Below, one piece after another: positions 47,301 to 56,087 of a stretch of DNA of 64,000 bases; position 1 is the stretch's first letter; each line of letters starts with the position of its first letter. Source of the stretch: Mycobacterium sp. DL440 (GTDB lineage: Bacteria > Actinomycetota > Actinomycetes > Mycobacteriales > Mycobacteriaceae); the NCBI RefSeq assembly GCF_011745145.1, contig NZ_CP050191.1, positions 3,799,327 through 3,863,326 on the forward strand. The letters run 5' to 3'. Under the pieces are notes generated by a model, which had not been told where the DNA came from, did no database searches, and was given only the letters and a program-made list of their open reading frames with translations. The translations under genes and the position numbers were made by a program.

Positions 47301-48287
47301 CTACGGGGTCAGCGGTGCCACCGGGCCGCCGCTGAGCCGACGCCAGGCGTACACCTGGATGAGCAGGATCAGAGGCATTCCCACGATCAGTCCGAGCCCG
47401 CACGGGATCGACCCGACGATGGCGATGGCGATCATCACGAGCACCGTGAGCAGCACCGTGCCGAACTTGGGCTTGACCAGATTGAAGCTCGTCTTGACCG
47501 CGTCGACACCGCTGAGGTTGCGGTCGACGGCTGCGACCGTCGTGAACAGGAACAGGACGCCGAGAAGCACCTCTACGATCCACGTCAACGGCAGGGTCAA
47601 CCAAGCGAGCCCCGGCATCAGCATCGTGGGGAGCATCAGCACGAAGACGACCGCGAAGACGATCAGACCGACAAGCACGGTCGCGAGGATCACGTTGCCG
47701 ACGTTGCGTGGCTTGAAGAACGATCCAATGGTTACCGGCTGTCCGTCGGCGATGTCGAGCAGGCCGGCGGTGTAGGCCGCCGCGATCCAGCCACCCATGA
47801 CCAACAGCACGATTAGCCCGACCAGCATCACGGCCCCGCCGGCGACCCCGAGATTGCTCGACGCCGAGAAGCTCATGCCCGAGTCATAGGACTCGTAACT
47901 GCTGGTGGTGTCGGGCGACACCGCGCTGGCAATCAGCGTGAAGATGACGTAGACGGCAGCGGTTGCGGCGCCGTAGACGAGTCCCGGCACGATCAGTTCG
48001 ACCGGATGCTTGAGGAACTTGTTCCAGGCCCACGAGAAGGCGTCACCGACGTTGTAGGGCGCGGCCCCGTAGCCGGGTCCACCGGCGGGCGGGTAGCCGG
48101 GCGCCGGCCCGTAGCCGGGCGGTGGATAGCCACCGGGCGGCGGGTAACCGCCAGGAGGCGGGTAGCCCCCGGGTTGTGGGTAGCCACCCGGCGGCGGGTA
48201 ACCTCCGGCGCCCGCGGGCGGCGGAGGAGGGTAGCCGCCCTCCGGCGGAGGCGGGTAGTTCCCGGGCGGGGGCGGTTGATCGGTCAC
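47301..48287 (-). CDS. Multi-pass membrane protein with YPPPGG-repeat N-terminus
   Basis: A 328-residue protein. Residues 1-85 are Pro/Gly/Tyr repeats (GGYPPPGG units) encoded by near-tandem 18-21 bp DNA repeats. Five or six helices follow (LIVPGLVYGAATAAVYVIFTLIA; GGAVMLVGLIVLLVMGGWIAAAY; VILATVLVGLIVFAVVFVLML; VEVLLGVLFLFTTVAAV; VLLTVLVMIAIAIVGSI). The layout resembles DUF975/glycerophosphodiesterase-type membrane domains. GTG 48287 is preferred since ATGAGGAG lies 10 nt upstream; ATG 48305 is the alternative. It sits where pra (Rv1078) lies in M. tuberculosis but is not the RDD-type Pra. A 17-codon leader ORF precedes it. Confidence 0.75.
   Translation of the reverse strand: MTDQPPPPGNYPPPPEGGYPPPPPAGAGGYPPPGGYPQPGGYPPPGGYPPPGGYPPPGYGPAPGYPPAGGPGYGAAPYNVGDAFSWAWNKFLKHPVELIVPGLVYGAATAAVYVIFTLIASAVSPDTTSSYESYDSGMSFSASSNLGVAGGAVMLVGLIVLLVMGGWIAAAYTAGLLDIADGQPVTIGSFFKPRNVGNVILATVLVGLIVFAVVFVLMLPTMLMPGLAWLTLPLTWIVEVLLGVLFLFTTVAAVDRNLSGVDAVKTSFNLVKPKFGTVLLTVLVMIAIAIVGSIPCGLGLIVGMPLILLIQVYAWRRLSGGPVAPLTP
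48070..48250. repeat. Degenerate Pro/Gly codon repeats
   Basis: Repeats of GGCGGGTAACCGCC-like units of about 18-21 bp encode the GGYPPPGG stretches of the membrane protein. Such tracts are prone to length change and to sequencing or assembly error. Confidence 0.6.
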
Positions 48288-48331
48288 GTCGAAAGCTCTC
48301 CTCATCTCGGATAGCGCTCCGCAGGCGGACG

Positions 48332-48385
48332 CTACTTTCTGCCAGCACCTAGACGGACAGACTGCTCCACAGGCAGATTACGCAT
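48332..48385 (-). CDS. 17-codon leader ORF with near-perfect Shine-Dalgarno
   Basis: The mRNA ahead of the YPPPGG protein gene has AAAGGAGGT, complementary to the 16S tail, 5 nt from an ATG. The ORF encodes MRNLPVEQSVRLGAGRK and stops 44 nt before the main GTG start. Its ribosome-binding site is stronger than that of any annotated gene nearby. No codon run points to a particular amino acid. It may regulate the downstream gene or be a free small protein; I recognise no homologue. Confidence 0.5.
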   Translation of the reverse strand: MRNLPVEQSVRLGAGRK

Positions 48386-48554
48386 CGTCGACCTCCTTTG
48401 ACAGGACAACACGAGCGTGTTCGCCGGGCTCAGTGGGCCGGTCGTTGCCGCGGGCAGCGACGGTGTCTGAGTTTGCTAGCCCTAGGCCAACTCACCCTAA
48501 CTGAGAAGTCGCTGGAGACAAGGCATTCCACGCGACGCAAGCGCCGCGACGTAA
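48386..48554. other. Gap between cbs and the leader ORF
   Basis: No coding ORF is supported here. It should contain the promoter for the leader ORF and the YPPPGG protein gene. I see no convincing -35/-10 pair or terminator. Confidence 0.4.
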
Positions 48555-49949
48555 TTAGTGTCGCCCGCCGGCCTCGGACAGGAACCCGAGCAGATCGTGG
48601 CGAGTGAGCACGCCGACGGGCTTGCCCTCCTCGACGACCATCACCGCGTCGCACTCGCGCAATGTCTTGGCAGCCGTGGAGACCAACTCCCCCGCACCGA
48701 TCAGCGGCAACGGCGGGCTCATGTGTTCGGCCACCGCGTCGGCCAGCTTCGCCCGGCCCTCGAATACCGCGGACAGCAGTTCCCGCTCGGACACACTGCC
48801 GGCCACCTCGCCCGCCATCACCGGAGGTTCGGCGCCGACCACCGGCATCTGCGAGACGCCGTACTCGCGAAGGATGCCGATCGCGTCGCGCACCGTCTCC
48901 GCCGGGTGCGTATGCACCAGGTCGGGCAGCGCCCCGGATTTGCCGCGCAGGACATCGCCGACAGTCGACTGCTCGATCGAACCGTCGAGCCGGTTGCGCA
49001 AGAACCCATACGACGACATCCATGCGTCGTTGAAAATCTTTGAGAGATAACCGCGTCCGCCGTCGGGCAACAGCACCACGACGACCGAGTCCGGCCCGGC
49101 CGTGCGGGCCACCTCGAGTGCGGCCACCACCGCCATGCCGCAGGATCCACCGACCAGCAGCGCCTCCTCGCGCGCCAGCCGCCGGGTCATGTCGAACGAA
49201 TCGCCGTCGGACACGGCGATGATCCCGTTGGGAATCGACGGGTCGTAGGCCGACGGCCAGAAGTCCTCGCCGACGCCTTCCACCAGGTACGGCCGCCCGG
49301 TTCCACCGGAGTACACCGAGCCCTCCGGGTCGGCGCCGATCACCTGGACCTTGCCGTCGGACACCTCTTTCAGGTACCGCCCGGTGCCCGTGATGGTGCC
49401 GCCGGTGCCGACCCCCGCCACGAAGTGCGTGACGGTGCCGTCGGTGTCGGCCCAGATCTCCGGACCCGTCGTCTCGTAGTGGCTCTCCGGCCCCATCGGG
49501 TTGGAGTACTGGTCGGGCTTCCAGGCGCCGTCGATCTCCTCGACGAGGCGGTTGGAGACGCTGTAGTAGCTGTCCGGGTCATCCGGTGACACCGCCGTCG
49601 GGCACACCACGACCTCGGCGCCATAGGCGCGCAACACATTCTGCTTGTCCTCGCTGACCTTGTCCGGGCAGACGAAGATGCACTTGTAGCCGCGCGTCTG
49701 GGCCACCATGGCCAGCCCGACCCCGGTGTTGCCGGACGTCGGCTCGACGATGGTGCCGCCGGGCTTGAGCTCGCCGCTGGCCTCGGCGGCGTCGATCATC
49801 TTGGCCGCGATGCGGTCCTTGGAGCTGCCACCGGGGTTCAGGTACTCGATCTTGGCCAGGACCCTGCCCGAGCCTTCGGGGACAACCGAGTTCAGCTGAA
49901 CCAGCGGGGTATTGCCGATGAGCTCACTGATGTGCCTGGCGATGCGCAT
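48555..49949 (-). CDS. cbs: Cystathionine beta-synthase
   Basis: A 464-residue enzyme that condenses serine and homocysteine to cystathionine in transsulfuration. The N-terminal PLP fold (about residues 1-310) has LNPGGSSKDRIA with the PLP lysine, EPTSGNTGVGLAMV for substrate binding and GVGTGGTITGTGRYLKE for phosphate binding. The C-terminal CBS pair (about 335-460) is VHTHPAETVRDAIGILREYGVSQMPVV and then AAKTLRECDAVMVVEEGKPVGVLTRHDLLGFL, a regulatory module. No heme domain is present, as usual in bacteria. lipU lies 29 bp upstream. Confidence 0.94.
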   Translation of the reverse strand: MRIARHISELIGNTPLVQLNSVVPEGSGRVLAKIEYLNPGGSSKDRIAAKMIDAAEASGELKPGGTIVEPTSGNTGVGLAMVAQTRGYKCIFVCPDKVSEDKQNVLRAYGAEVVVCPTAVSPDDPDSYYSVSNRLVEEIDGAWKPDQYSNPMGPESHYETTGPEIWADTDGTVTHFVAGVGTGGTITGTGRYLKEVSDGKVQVIGADPEGSVYSGGTGRPYLVEGVGEDFWPSAYDPSIPNGIIAVSDGDSFDMTRRLAREEALLVGGSCGMAVVAALEVARTAGPDSVVVVLLPDGGRGYLSKIFNDAWMSSYGFLRNRLDGSIEQSTVGDVLRGKSGALPDLVHTHPAETVRDAIGILREYGVSQMPVVGAEPPVMAGEVAGSVSERELLSAVFEGRAKLADAVAEHMSPPLPLIGAGELVSTAAKTLRECDAVMVVEEGKPVGVLTRHDLLGFLSEAGGRH

Positions 49950-49978
49950 ACGTCAATGGTCTCAGGCCCGCGAAACGC

Positions 49979-51016
49979 TTACCAGGTCGCCTCTCGAATG
50001 TATTCGCCGATCTGGCGCAATGAGCGCTTCGCTTCGGACACCAGCGGCGACGCGAGCTGGAAGACATGCATCTGACCGGGCCAGATCCGGAGCTCGACCG
50101 GCACCCCGGCAGCGGCCAGCATGTGCGCGGCTTTTCGCGCATCGCTGAGCAGAACCTCCGAGCCCGACGCGTGGATCAGCGTGCGCGGCAGACCGGGCTC
50201 GACGTGATCGAGCGGCTCGTAGACGTGCTCGCCCTTGCGCTCTGCTGCGCGTTCGATGAGCTCGACGAGGGCGTCGAAAGCCTTGGGCGGGAACATCGCG
50301 TCGGTGTGCATGTTGGGGTGGTTGGCCCGCGACTCGTTGTCGATCTCGAACAGCGGCGACATCGCCACCAGCGCGGCCGGCATCTCGCCGTCATCGAGCA
50401 GGCGCTCGGCCAGCGCCAGCGACAGGTAGCCGCCCGCCGAGTCGCCGGCCAGCACGATCTGGTCCGGCTCGTAGCCAAGCAGCCGAAGCCACTGGTAGGC
50501 GTCGTAACAGTCCTCGATCGCGGTGCCCACCGAGTGCTTGGGGACCATCCGGTAATTGACCACGAGCACCGGGCTGTCGGCGTACTCCGACAGCGCCGTG
50601 ACGATCCCCGAGTGCGTGTTGGCCCCACAGGCCAGGAAAGCACCGCCATGCAGGTAGAGGATCACGCTGCGTTTCCCGTCGGCGGGGAGTACGCCGTCGG
50701 CGCGCACCAGCTGCGCGTTGCAGTGGGGCAGCGCGATGGTGGCCTTGATGGTTCCGGGCGCCGGCCGGATCAGCCGGGCAGCGAAATTGACCAGCCCGAA
50801 AGGCCACGGCAGATGCGGTACATGGCTACCAATTGCCAAGGTCGGCTTGATTGTCAGCGTGGCCGCCAGCGAAGCCAATCGACCTGCCAGACTCGGGCCG
50901 TCCTCGACCACCTCGACGGGCGCGCCGTCACTGACCGGAAACCTACGCCCGCGGTGGGCCCTAGCTGGGCTTATGCCAGCATGATGAGACCTGGATACCT
51001 TGCTCGGTGCAGTCAT
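49979..51016 (-). CDS. lipU: Hormone-sensitive-lipase family esterase LipU
   Basis: A 345-residue alpha/beta hydrolase of the HSL family. HGGAF supplies the oxyanion hole, GDSAGG the nucleophile serine (GxSxG), TDAMFPPKAF and LIHASGSEVLLSDA the acid residue region, and IWPGQMHVFQ the catalytic histidine. ATG 51016 has AGGAAG 8 nt upstream and is preferred to upstream GTGs. Mycobacterial Lip proteins hydrolyse short to medium acyl esters. It is divergent from the SGNH hydrolase. Confidence 0.88.
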   Translation of the reverse strand: MTAPSKVSRSHHAGISPARAHRGRRFPVSDGAPVEVVEDGPSLAGRLASLAATLTIKPTLAIGSHVPHLPWPFGLVNFAARLIRPAPGTIKATIALPHCNAQLVRADGVLPADGKRSVILYLHGGAFLACGANTHSGIVTALSEYADSPVLVVNYRMVPKHSVGTAIEDCYDAYQWLRLLGYEPDQIVLAGDSAGGYLSLALAERLLDDGEMPAALVAMSPLFEIDNESRANHPNMHTDAMFPPKAFDALVELIERAAERKGEHVYEPLDHVEPGLPRTLIHASGSEVLLSDARKAAHMLAAAGVPVELRIWPGQMHVFQLASPLVSEAKRSLRQIGEYIREATW

Positions 51017-51077
51017 CGTCACCACTTCCTACGTCTTTGTAGTGCTCGGTGAGCTTCGTCACTCAGACAACCCGGGT

Positions 51078-51107
51078 AACTTAGCTTGACATCCGTAAAC
51101 AGTTCAA
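51078..51107 (-). promoter_or_regulatory. Candidate sigma-A promoter of lipU
   Basis: On the minus strand, -35 TTGAAC and -10 TAAGTT are 18 nt apart, and the -10 lies 61 nt before the lipU ATG. The region is AT-rich relative to its surroundings. Confidence 0.4.
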
Positions 51108-51208
51108 CAGTCAAATAAACTGAATTGATACCGGACTTGATACAGCACCGTGATCGCCACGCTGAGGCGCCACGCGGATAACCCGTCTGATCCACCTAGA
51201 CTGATCCT

Positions 51209-52156
51209 GTGGGCACACCGCGTCGGTCGACCATCGCCCTCGCCGCTGCTGCGACGTTGGCTTCTACGGGATCGGCCTATATCGGAGCACGCAACCTGTT
51301 GAGCGGGCAGGCCAACAAGGCGCGTCAGGTGATCCCCAAATCCTGGGACATCCCGCCACGCGCCGACGGCGTGTATCGCCCCGGCGGCGGGCCCGTCGAG
51401 AAGTGGGAGCGCGGAGTCCCCTTCGACCTGCACCTGATGATCTTCGGCGACTCCACGGCCACCGGATACGGATGCCGGGTGCCCGACGAGGTGCCGGGAG
51501 TTCTGATCGCCCGCGGCGCGGCCCAGCAGTTCGGCAAACGAATCCGCTTGAGCACCAAGGCAATTGTCGGTGCCACCTCCAAGGGATTGTCCGGGCAGAT
51601 CGATGCCATGTTCGTCGCGGGCGCACCCCCAGATGCTGCCGTGATCATGATCGGCGCCAACGACATCACCAAACCCAACGGCATCGCGCCGTCGGCCCGC
51701 CGGGTCGGCGACGCGGTGCGCCGGCTGCATGCGGCAGGAGCCGTCGTCGTGGTCGGCACGTGCCCCGATTTCGGGGTGATCACCGCTATTCCGCAACCGT
51801 TGCGCGCATTCACCCGCGCGCGTGGCCTGCGGCTGGCCCGCGCCCAGGCCGGCGCCGTGCGAGCGGCCGGCGGCATACCCGTACCGTTCTCCGACCTCCT
51901 GGCCCGGGACTTCCACAAGGCCCCTGACCTGCTGTTCTCCGAGGACATGTTCCATCCGTCGGCAGCCGGCTATGCGCTGGCGGCCAAGCAGTTGCTGCCC
52001 GCGCTGTGTTCGGTGCTCGGCGAGTGGGACGGTGACGCGGCACTGGAATCCGGCACCGCCGATACCGGGACATTGCTGAGCCAGCTCGGCGGTGTCAGCA
52101 GGCTGTGGCGCCGCTCAACCGGGGTACCCGCACCCATCGTCGTGCACGCGGGCTAG
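51209..52156 (+). CDS. SGNH/GDSL hydrolase (Rv1075c type)
   Basis: A 315-residue membrane-anchored or secreted esterase. A short N-terminal hydrophobic segment (STIALAAAATLASTGSAYIGA) precedes the SGNH domain. Block I is MIFGDSTATGYG with the nucleophile Ser, block III GANDITKPN has the oxyanion Asn, and block V is DMFHPSAAGYAL with the catalytic Asp and His. GTG 51209 is the start. The M. tuberculosis homologue at this position is reported as a GDSL esterase. It is divergent from lipU. Confidence 0.88.
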   Translation: MGTPRRSTIALAAAATLASTGSAYIGARNLLSGQANKARQVIPKSWDIPPRADGVYRPGGGPVEKWERGVPFDLHLMIFGDSTATGYGCRVPDEVPGVLIARGAAQQFGKRIRLSTKAIVGATSKGLSGQIDAMFVAGAPPDAAVIMIGANDITKPNGIAPSARRVGDAVRRLHAAGAVVVVGTCPDFGVITAIPQPLRAFTRARGLRLARAQAGAVRAAGGIPVPFSDLLARDFHKAPDLLFSEDMFHPSAAGYALAAKQLLPALCSVLGEWDGDAALESGTADTGTLLSQLGGVSRLWRRSTGVPAPIVVHAG

Positions 52157-52199
52157 TTTCAACTGAGTTTTCTAAGCCATTCGATTAGCAGGAGCCGTC

Positions 52200-53417
52200 A
52201 TGCCTGAAGCCGTCATCGTTGCCACTGCCCGCTCACCGATCGGCCGCGCCGTCAAGGGATCGCTGGCCACCATGCGCCCCGACGACCTGGCCGGCCAGAT
52301 GGTGCGCGCCGTGTTGGACAAGGTGCCGTCGCTGGATCCCAGGGACATCGACGACCTGATGATGGGCTGCGCCCAGCCCGCCGGTGAGGCCGGCTACAAC
52401 ATCGCTCGCGCGGTGGCCGTCGAACTCGGCTATGACTTCCTGCCGGGCACGACCGTCAACCGGTACTGCTCATCGTCGCTACAGACCACCCGGATGGCCT
52501 TCCACGCCATCAAGGCCGGCGAGGGTGATGTGTTCATCTCCGCGGGTGTCGAGACGGTTTCGCGCTTCGGCGTCGGCGCCGCCGATGGCGCCCCCAATTC
52601 CAAGAACTCGCTGTTCGAAGAGGCCCAGGCGCGCACGATCACTCAGGCCGAGGGCGACATCAAGTGGCATGACCCGCGCGAAGACGGCCTCATTCCGGAT
52701 GTCTACATCGCCATGGGCCAGACCGCCGAGAACGTCGCCACCTACACCGGTATCAGCCGCGAAGACCAGGACCACTGGGGCGTGCGGTCGCAGAACCGCG
52801 CCGAGGAAGCCATCAAGAACGGGTTCTTCGAGCGCGAGATCGTCCCGGTGACGCTGCCCGACGGCACCGTCGTCTCGACCGATGACGGCCCGCGCGCCGG
52901 CACCTCCTACGAAAAGATCAGCCAGCTCAAGCCGGTGTTCCGGCCGAACGGCACGATCACCGCGGGTAACGCGTGTCCGCTGAACGACGGTGCCGCCGCC
53001 GTCGTCATCATGAGCGACACCAAGGCCAAGGAGCTGGGCCTGACCCCGCTGGCCCGCATCGTCTCCACCGGGGTGTCCGGCCTGTCGCCGGAGATCATGG
53101 GCCTGGGCCCGATCGAGGCCATCAAGAAGGCGCTGGCCAAGGCCGGCAAGAAGATCTCCGATATCGACCTGGTCGAGATCAACGAGGCATTCGCCGTGCA
53201 GGTGATCGGCTCGGCTCGTGAGCTCGGCATCGACGAGGACAAGCTGAACGTCTCCGGCGGCGCGATCGCGCTGGGCCACCCGTTCGGCATGACCGGTGCC
53301 CGCATCACCGCCACGCTGCTGAACAACCTGTCCACCTACGACAAGACCTTCGGCATCGAGTCCATGTGTGTCGGTGGCGGCCAGGGTATGGCGATGGTTG
53401 TGGAGCGCCTCTCCTAA
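52200..53417 (+). CDS. fadA3: Acetyl-CoA acyltransferase (thiolase) FadA3-like
   Basis: A 405-residue type I thiolase, same length as FadA3 of M. tuberculosis. The nucleophile is C90 in VNRYCSSSLQT, the His is in GGAIALGHPFGMTG and the second Cys in SMCVGGGQGMAMV. It performs thiolytic cleavage of 3-ketoacyl-CoA or the reverse condensation. ATG 52200 is preceded by AGGAG. It lies near echA9/echA8, which fits a beta-oxidation neighbourhood. Confidence 0.92.
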   Translation: MPEAVIVATARSPIGRAVKGSLATMRPDDLAGQMVRAVLDKVPSLDPRDIDDLMMGCAQPAGEAGYNIARAVAVELGYDFLPGTTVNRYCSSSLQTTRMAFHAIKAGEGDVFISAGVETVSRFGVGAADGAPNSKNSLFEEAQARTITQAEGDIKWHDPREDGLIPDVYIAMGQTAENVATYTGISREDQDHWGVRSQNRAEEAIKNGFFEREIVPVTLPDGTVVSTDDGPRAGTSYEKISQLKPVFRPNGTITAGNACPLNDGAAAVVIMSDTKAKELGLTPLARIVSTGVSGLSPEIMGLGPIEAIKKALAKAGKKISDIDLVEINEAFAVQVIGSARELGIDEDKLNVSGGAIALGHPFGMTGARITATLLNNLSTYDKTFGIESMCVGGGQGMAMVVERLS

Positions 53418-53425
53418 TTTGGTTT

Positions 53426-53482
53426 GACTCTGCGTGGAGGGCGCAAAAGTTCGAGTAACTTGCGCCCTCACCGCAGACCCAA
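53426..53482. repeat. 57-bp repeat, copy 1 (contains a hairpin)
   Basis: This sequence aligns without gaps to 53884-53940 at 47 of 57 positions. Its centre AGGGCGCAA...TTGCGCCCT forms a 9-bp stem around a TTCGAGTAA loop. The stop codon of the DUF559 remnant lies inside it. It follows fadA3 and may act as a terminator. Confidence 0.7.
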
Positions 53483-53870
53483 TGGCGGGGCGACCTGATC
53501 CCACGCTCGGCGCAGGCGCCTCATGATCTCCGGCCGACGATGGCCTGCCGCCACTCGAATGGTGGTCCAACCGACCTGGCTGATGTACTCGTTGCGGACG
53601 ATGTCGTAGCCCAGCGCATCGGCGTGCTGAACACCGTCGTATTCGACCGCGAGCATGTGCTCTTCCCACCCCATGTCGAGGTAGTGGCGCGGTCGGCCAT
53701 TGTGACCGAGCACCGGAATCTGCGTCTGCGGCCGCGGATATCCCTCGTTGATGATCATCAAACCGCAGCCGCGTTTCCTGCGGCGACTGTGCCCCGTCCT
53801 CGCCGTCGGGGAGGCATCGGGCGCCAAGCTGTGGATAGATCGTCCCTTTGGGATAACCCGCGCTGGTCGA
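53468..53870 (-). pseudogene. Remnant of a DUF559 endonuclease-like gene
   Basis: The C-terminal 95 residues, from MIINEGYPRPQTQIPVLG through RHYLDMGWEEHMLAVEYDGVQHADA to GWTTIRVAAGHRRPEIMRRLRRAWD, match the DUF559/Vsr-like nuclease family common in mycobacteria (D-x-E-YDGxQH). At about 53760 one extra base breaks the frame; upstream, GEDGAQSPQETRLRL continues in the other frame. The N-terminal 170 or so residues of the family are absent. The fragment lies between two related 57-bp repeats. Confidence 0.7.
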
Positions 53871-53883
53871 CCCGGTGCTGGTT

Positions 53884-53940
53884 CACTCTGCGTCCACGGC
53901 ACAAAAGTACGAGTAACCAGCACCCTCACCGCAGACTCAA
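53884..53940. repeat. 57-bp repeat, copy 2 (contains a hairpin)
   Basis: In the same orientation as copy 1, 458 bp away. With its left flank it forms a perfect GGTGCTGGTT/AACCAGCACC stem (53874-53883 with 53914-53923), using different stem bases from copy 1, as expected for compensatory change. It borders the truncated end of the DUF559 remnant. Confidence 0.65.
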
Positions 53941-53971
53941 GCCCGCCACGTCCAGGCAAAACCCATAAGAA

Positions 53972-53999
53972 AAAGGCGCCCGCAATCGCGGACGCCTTT
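53972..53999 (-). terminator. Intrinsic terminator of the Bax-inhibitor-1 gene
   Basis: AAAGGCG/CGCCTTT and CCGC/GCGG pair around an AATC loop with one C-A mismatch. On the minus strand the stem is followed by TTTTTCTT, a true U-tract. It starts 16 nt after the stop of the gene at 54015. It is the only classical intrinsic terminator I see in the window. Confidence 0.8.
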
Positions 54000-54014
54000 C
54001 TCGGGGCAGGGTTG

Positions 54015-54863
54015 CTAGTCGTTGTTGAAGTACGACAGCAACCGGAGGATCTCGATGTACAGCCAGACCAGGGTGACGGTCAGGCCCAGGGCGATGCCCC
54101 ATGCGGCCTTCTCCGGAGCACCGGCACGGACCATCTGGTCGGCGGCGTCGAAGTCGATCAGGAAACTGAATGCCGCCAGACCGATGCACAGCAGCGAGAA
54201 GCCGATCGCGAGCATGCCGCCGTCACGCAGGCCCAGCCCGGCACCGCCGCCCACACCGAACATCGCCAGTACGAAGTTGAGCAGCATCAGCGCCAGGACG
54301 CCGAACATGCCGGCGATGATCATCCGGGTGAACTTCGGCGTCACACGGATGGCGCCGGTCTTGTAGACGACCAGCATGCCTAGGAACACGCCCATGGTGC
54401 CGACGATCGCCTGCGCGATCATGCCGACGCCGCCCACCGAGGTGACGTTGGCGATGATGAACGACACCGCGCCGAGGAACAGGCCTTCCAGCGCGGCGTA
54501 GCTCAGCACGATGGCCGGGTTGTCCTGCTTGCGCCCGAACGTGGCGACCAGCACGAGGGCCAGGCCGCCGAGCCCGCCGACGAGGGCGAACGGCGTCGCC
54601 AGCGCCAGGTTGCCCGAGACCAGGAAGTAGGACACCACGGCGACGGCCGAGAGCACGGCCAGCGTGATGCCGGTCTTGGTGACGACGTCATCGATGGTCA
54701 GTGGACGAGAAACGCCCGTCTGCGGCTGCTCCAGGTACTCCTGCGCGTAGGGCTGCGCGTGCACCTGTTGCGCACCGAAGCCGGCGGCTCCGGTACCGAA
54801 TTGTGCGTATCCGCCTTGCCCCTTGGGCAAGCTGCGGAATACCGGGTTGCTGGATTCGCGCAC
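54015..54863 (-). CDS. Bax inhibitor-1/YccA-family membrane protein
   Basis: A 282-residue protein. A cytoplasmic Gly/Gln-rich N-terminus (about 60 residues, GGYAQFGTGAAGFGAQQ) is followed by seven helices: GITLAVLSAVAVVSYFLV, LATPFALVGGLGGLALVLVA, SYAALEGLFLGAVSFII, VGTMGVFLGMLVVY, MIIAGMFGVLALMLLNFVLAM, MLAIGFSLLCIGLAAFSFLIDFDAAD and WGIALGLTVTLVWLYIEILRLL. The Asp-rich helix 6 and conserved C-terminus match BI-1 family Ca2+/H+-sensing channels. GTG 54863 has AGAGGA 7 nt upstream. It ends at an intrinsic terminator. Confidence 0.85.
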   Translation of the reverse strand: MRESSNPVFRSLPKGQGGYAQFGTGAAGFGAQQVHAQPYAQEYLEQPQTGVSRPLTIDDVVTKTGITLAVLSAVAVVSYFLVSGNLALATPFALVGGLGGLALVLVATFGRKQDNPAIVLSYAALEGLFLGAVSFIIANVTSVGGVGMIAQAIVGTMGVFLGMLVVYKTGAIRVTPKFTRMIIAGMFGVLALMLLNFVLAMFGVGGGAGLGLRDGGMLAIGFSLLCIGLAAFSFLIDFDAADQMVRAGAPEKAAWGIALGLTVTLVWLYIEILRLLSYFNND

Positions 54864-55037
54864 CGTCGGGTCCTCTCTGATGAGATGTGTTCGAGTACGA
54901 ACTAGTAGCTCAACGATCAACGTCCCGGGTGGGTTCCCGTCGACGCAGAAAAACTCCCAGGAAACGTCCAGGTTGATCTTGAGGCAAACCCTACCCGTAG
55001 CGCACCACAACTGGGGGGCCGAACTAGATTGCAACTC

Positions 55038-56087
55038 GTGACAGAAAACGAGGACGTCCTAGTAAGTGTCCGCAACGGCGTCGGGATCCTCACGCTGAAC
55101 CGGCCCAAGGCGATCAATTCGCTCAACGACGCCATGGTCGCGGGCATGTCCCAAGCCCTGCACGCCTGGGCGAACGACGACTCCGTGCAGAGCGTGCTGC
55201 TGACCGGTTCCGGCGAACGGGGCCTGTGCGCGGGCGGCGACGTAGTTGCGCTCTATCACAGCGCGAAGGCCGACGACGGGGCTGCACAACGGTTCTGGTA
55301 CGACGAATACCTGCTCAACGCCTACATCGGCAGCTATCCGAAGCCGTACGTGGCAGTGATGGACGGCATCGTGATGGGCGGCGGTGTGGGCGTCGCGTCC
55401 CACGGCAACATCCGCGTCGCCACAGACACCACCAAAATGGCGATGCCCGAGGTCGGCATCGGGTTCATACCCGACGTCGGCGGTACCTATCTGCTCTCGC
55501 GCGCTCCGGGGCAGCTGGGATTGCACGCCGCGCTCACCGGCGCACCGTTCTCCGGGGCCGACGCAATCGCCATGGGTTTCGCCGATCACTATGTGCCGCA
55601 CGACCAGCTGGCCGAGTTCACCGAGTCCGTCATCGTCGGCGGAGTCGAGAACGCCCTGGCCACCTATGCCGTCGAGCCTCCGGCCAGCCCGCTGCTGGAA
55701 CAGCGCGACTGGATCGACGAGGCCTACGCCGGTGAGACCGTGGCCGACATCGTCACCGCACTGCGGGCCCACGACGCGGGCCCCGCCGGTGACGCCGCGA
55801 ACCTGATCGCCACCCGCTCCCCCGTCGCCCTGGCCGTGACGCTGGAAGCGGTGCGCCGGGCCGCCAGGCTGGACACACTGGAGGACGTGCTGCGCCAGGA
55901 GTACCGGACCTCGTGCGCCTCGGTGAAATCGCATGACTTCGTCGAGGGCATCCGGGCTCAGCTCGTCGACAAGGACCGCAACCCACAGTGGTCCCCTGCC
56001 TCGATCGCCGATGTCACCCCCGTGGACATCGAGGCGTACTTCGTTCCGGCAAACCCCGATCTGACCTTCCAGGAGGAGAACAAATGA
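55038..56087 (+). CDS. echA9: 3-hydroxyisobutyryl-CoA hydrolase-type crotonase EchA9
   Basis: A 349-residue crotonase, longer than simple enoyl-CoA hydratases and with the HIBCH-type signature: [29 protein letters not shown] and [24 protein letters not shown] enzymes release 3-hydroxyisobutyrate in valine breakdown. The C-terminal 100 residues ([27 protein letters not shown]) are also HIBCH-like. GTG 55038 is the likely start. The stop overlaps the echA8 ATG by 4 nt, so the two crotonases form an operon. Confidence 0.88.
   Translation: MTENEDVLVSVRNGVGILTLNRPKAINSLNDAMVAGMSQALHAWANDDSVQSVLLTGSGERGLCAGGDVVALYHSAKADDGAAQRFWYDEYLLNAYIGSYPKPYVAVMDGIVMGGGVGVASHGNIRVATDTTKMAMPEVGIGFIPDVGGTYLLSRAPGQLGLHAALTGAPFSGADAIAMGFADHYVPHDQLAEFTESVIVGGVENALATYAVEPPASPLLEQRDWIDEAYAGETVADIVTALRAHDAGPAGDAANLIATRSPVALAVTLEAVRRAARLDTLEDVLRQEYRTSCASVKSHDFVEGIRAQLVDKDRNPQWSPASIADVTPVDIEAYFVPANPDLTFQEENK

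Noticed and set aside
52157..52199. AACTGAGTT upstream of fadA3 as a KstR site.
   Set aside because: The half-sites are 3 nt apart instead of 2, and the outer T/A positions do not fit the consensus.
53468..53959. 163-codon frame that could be annotated as an intact gene.
   Set aside because: The N-terminal half has no family similarity, reads through a repeat and joins the nuclease domain out of frame. The pseudogene interpretation fits better.
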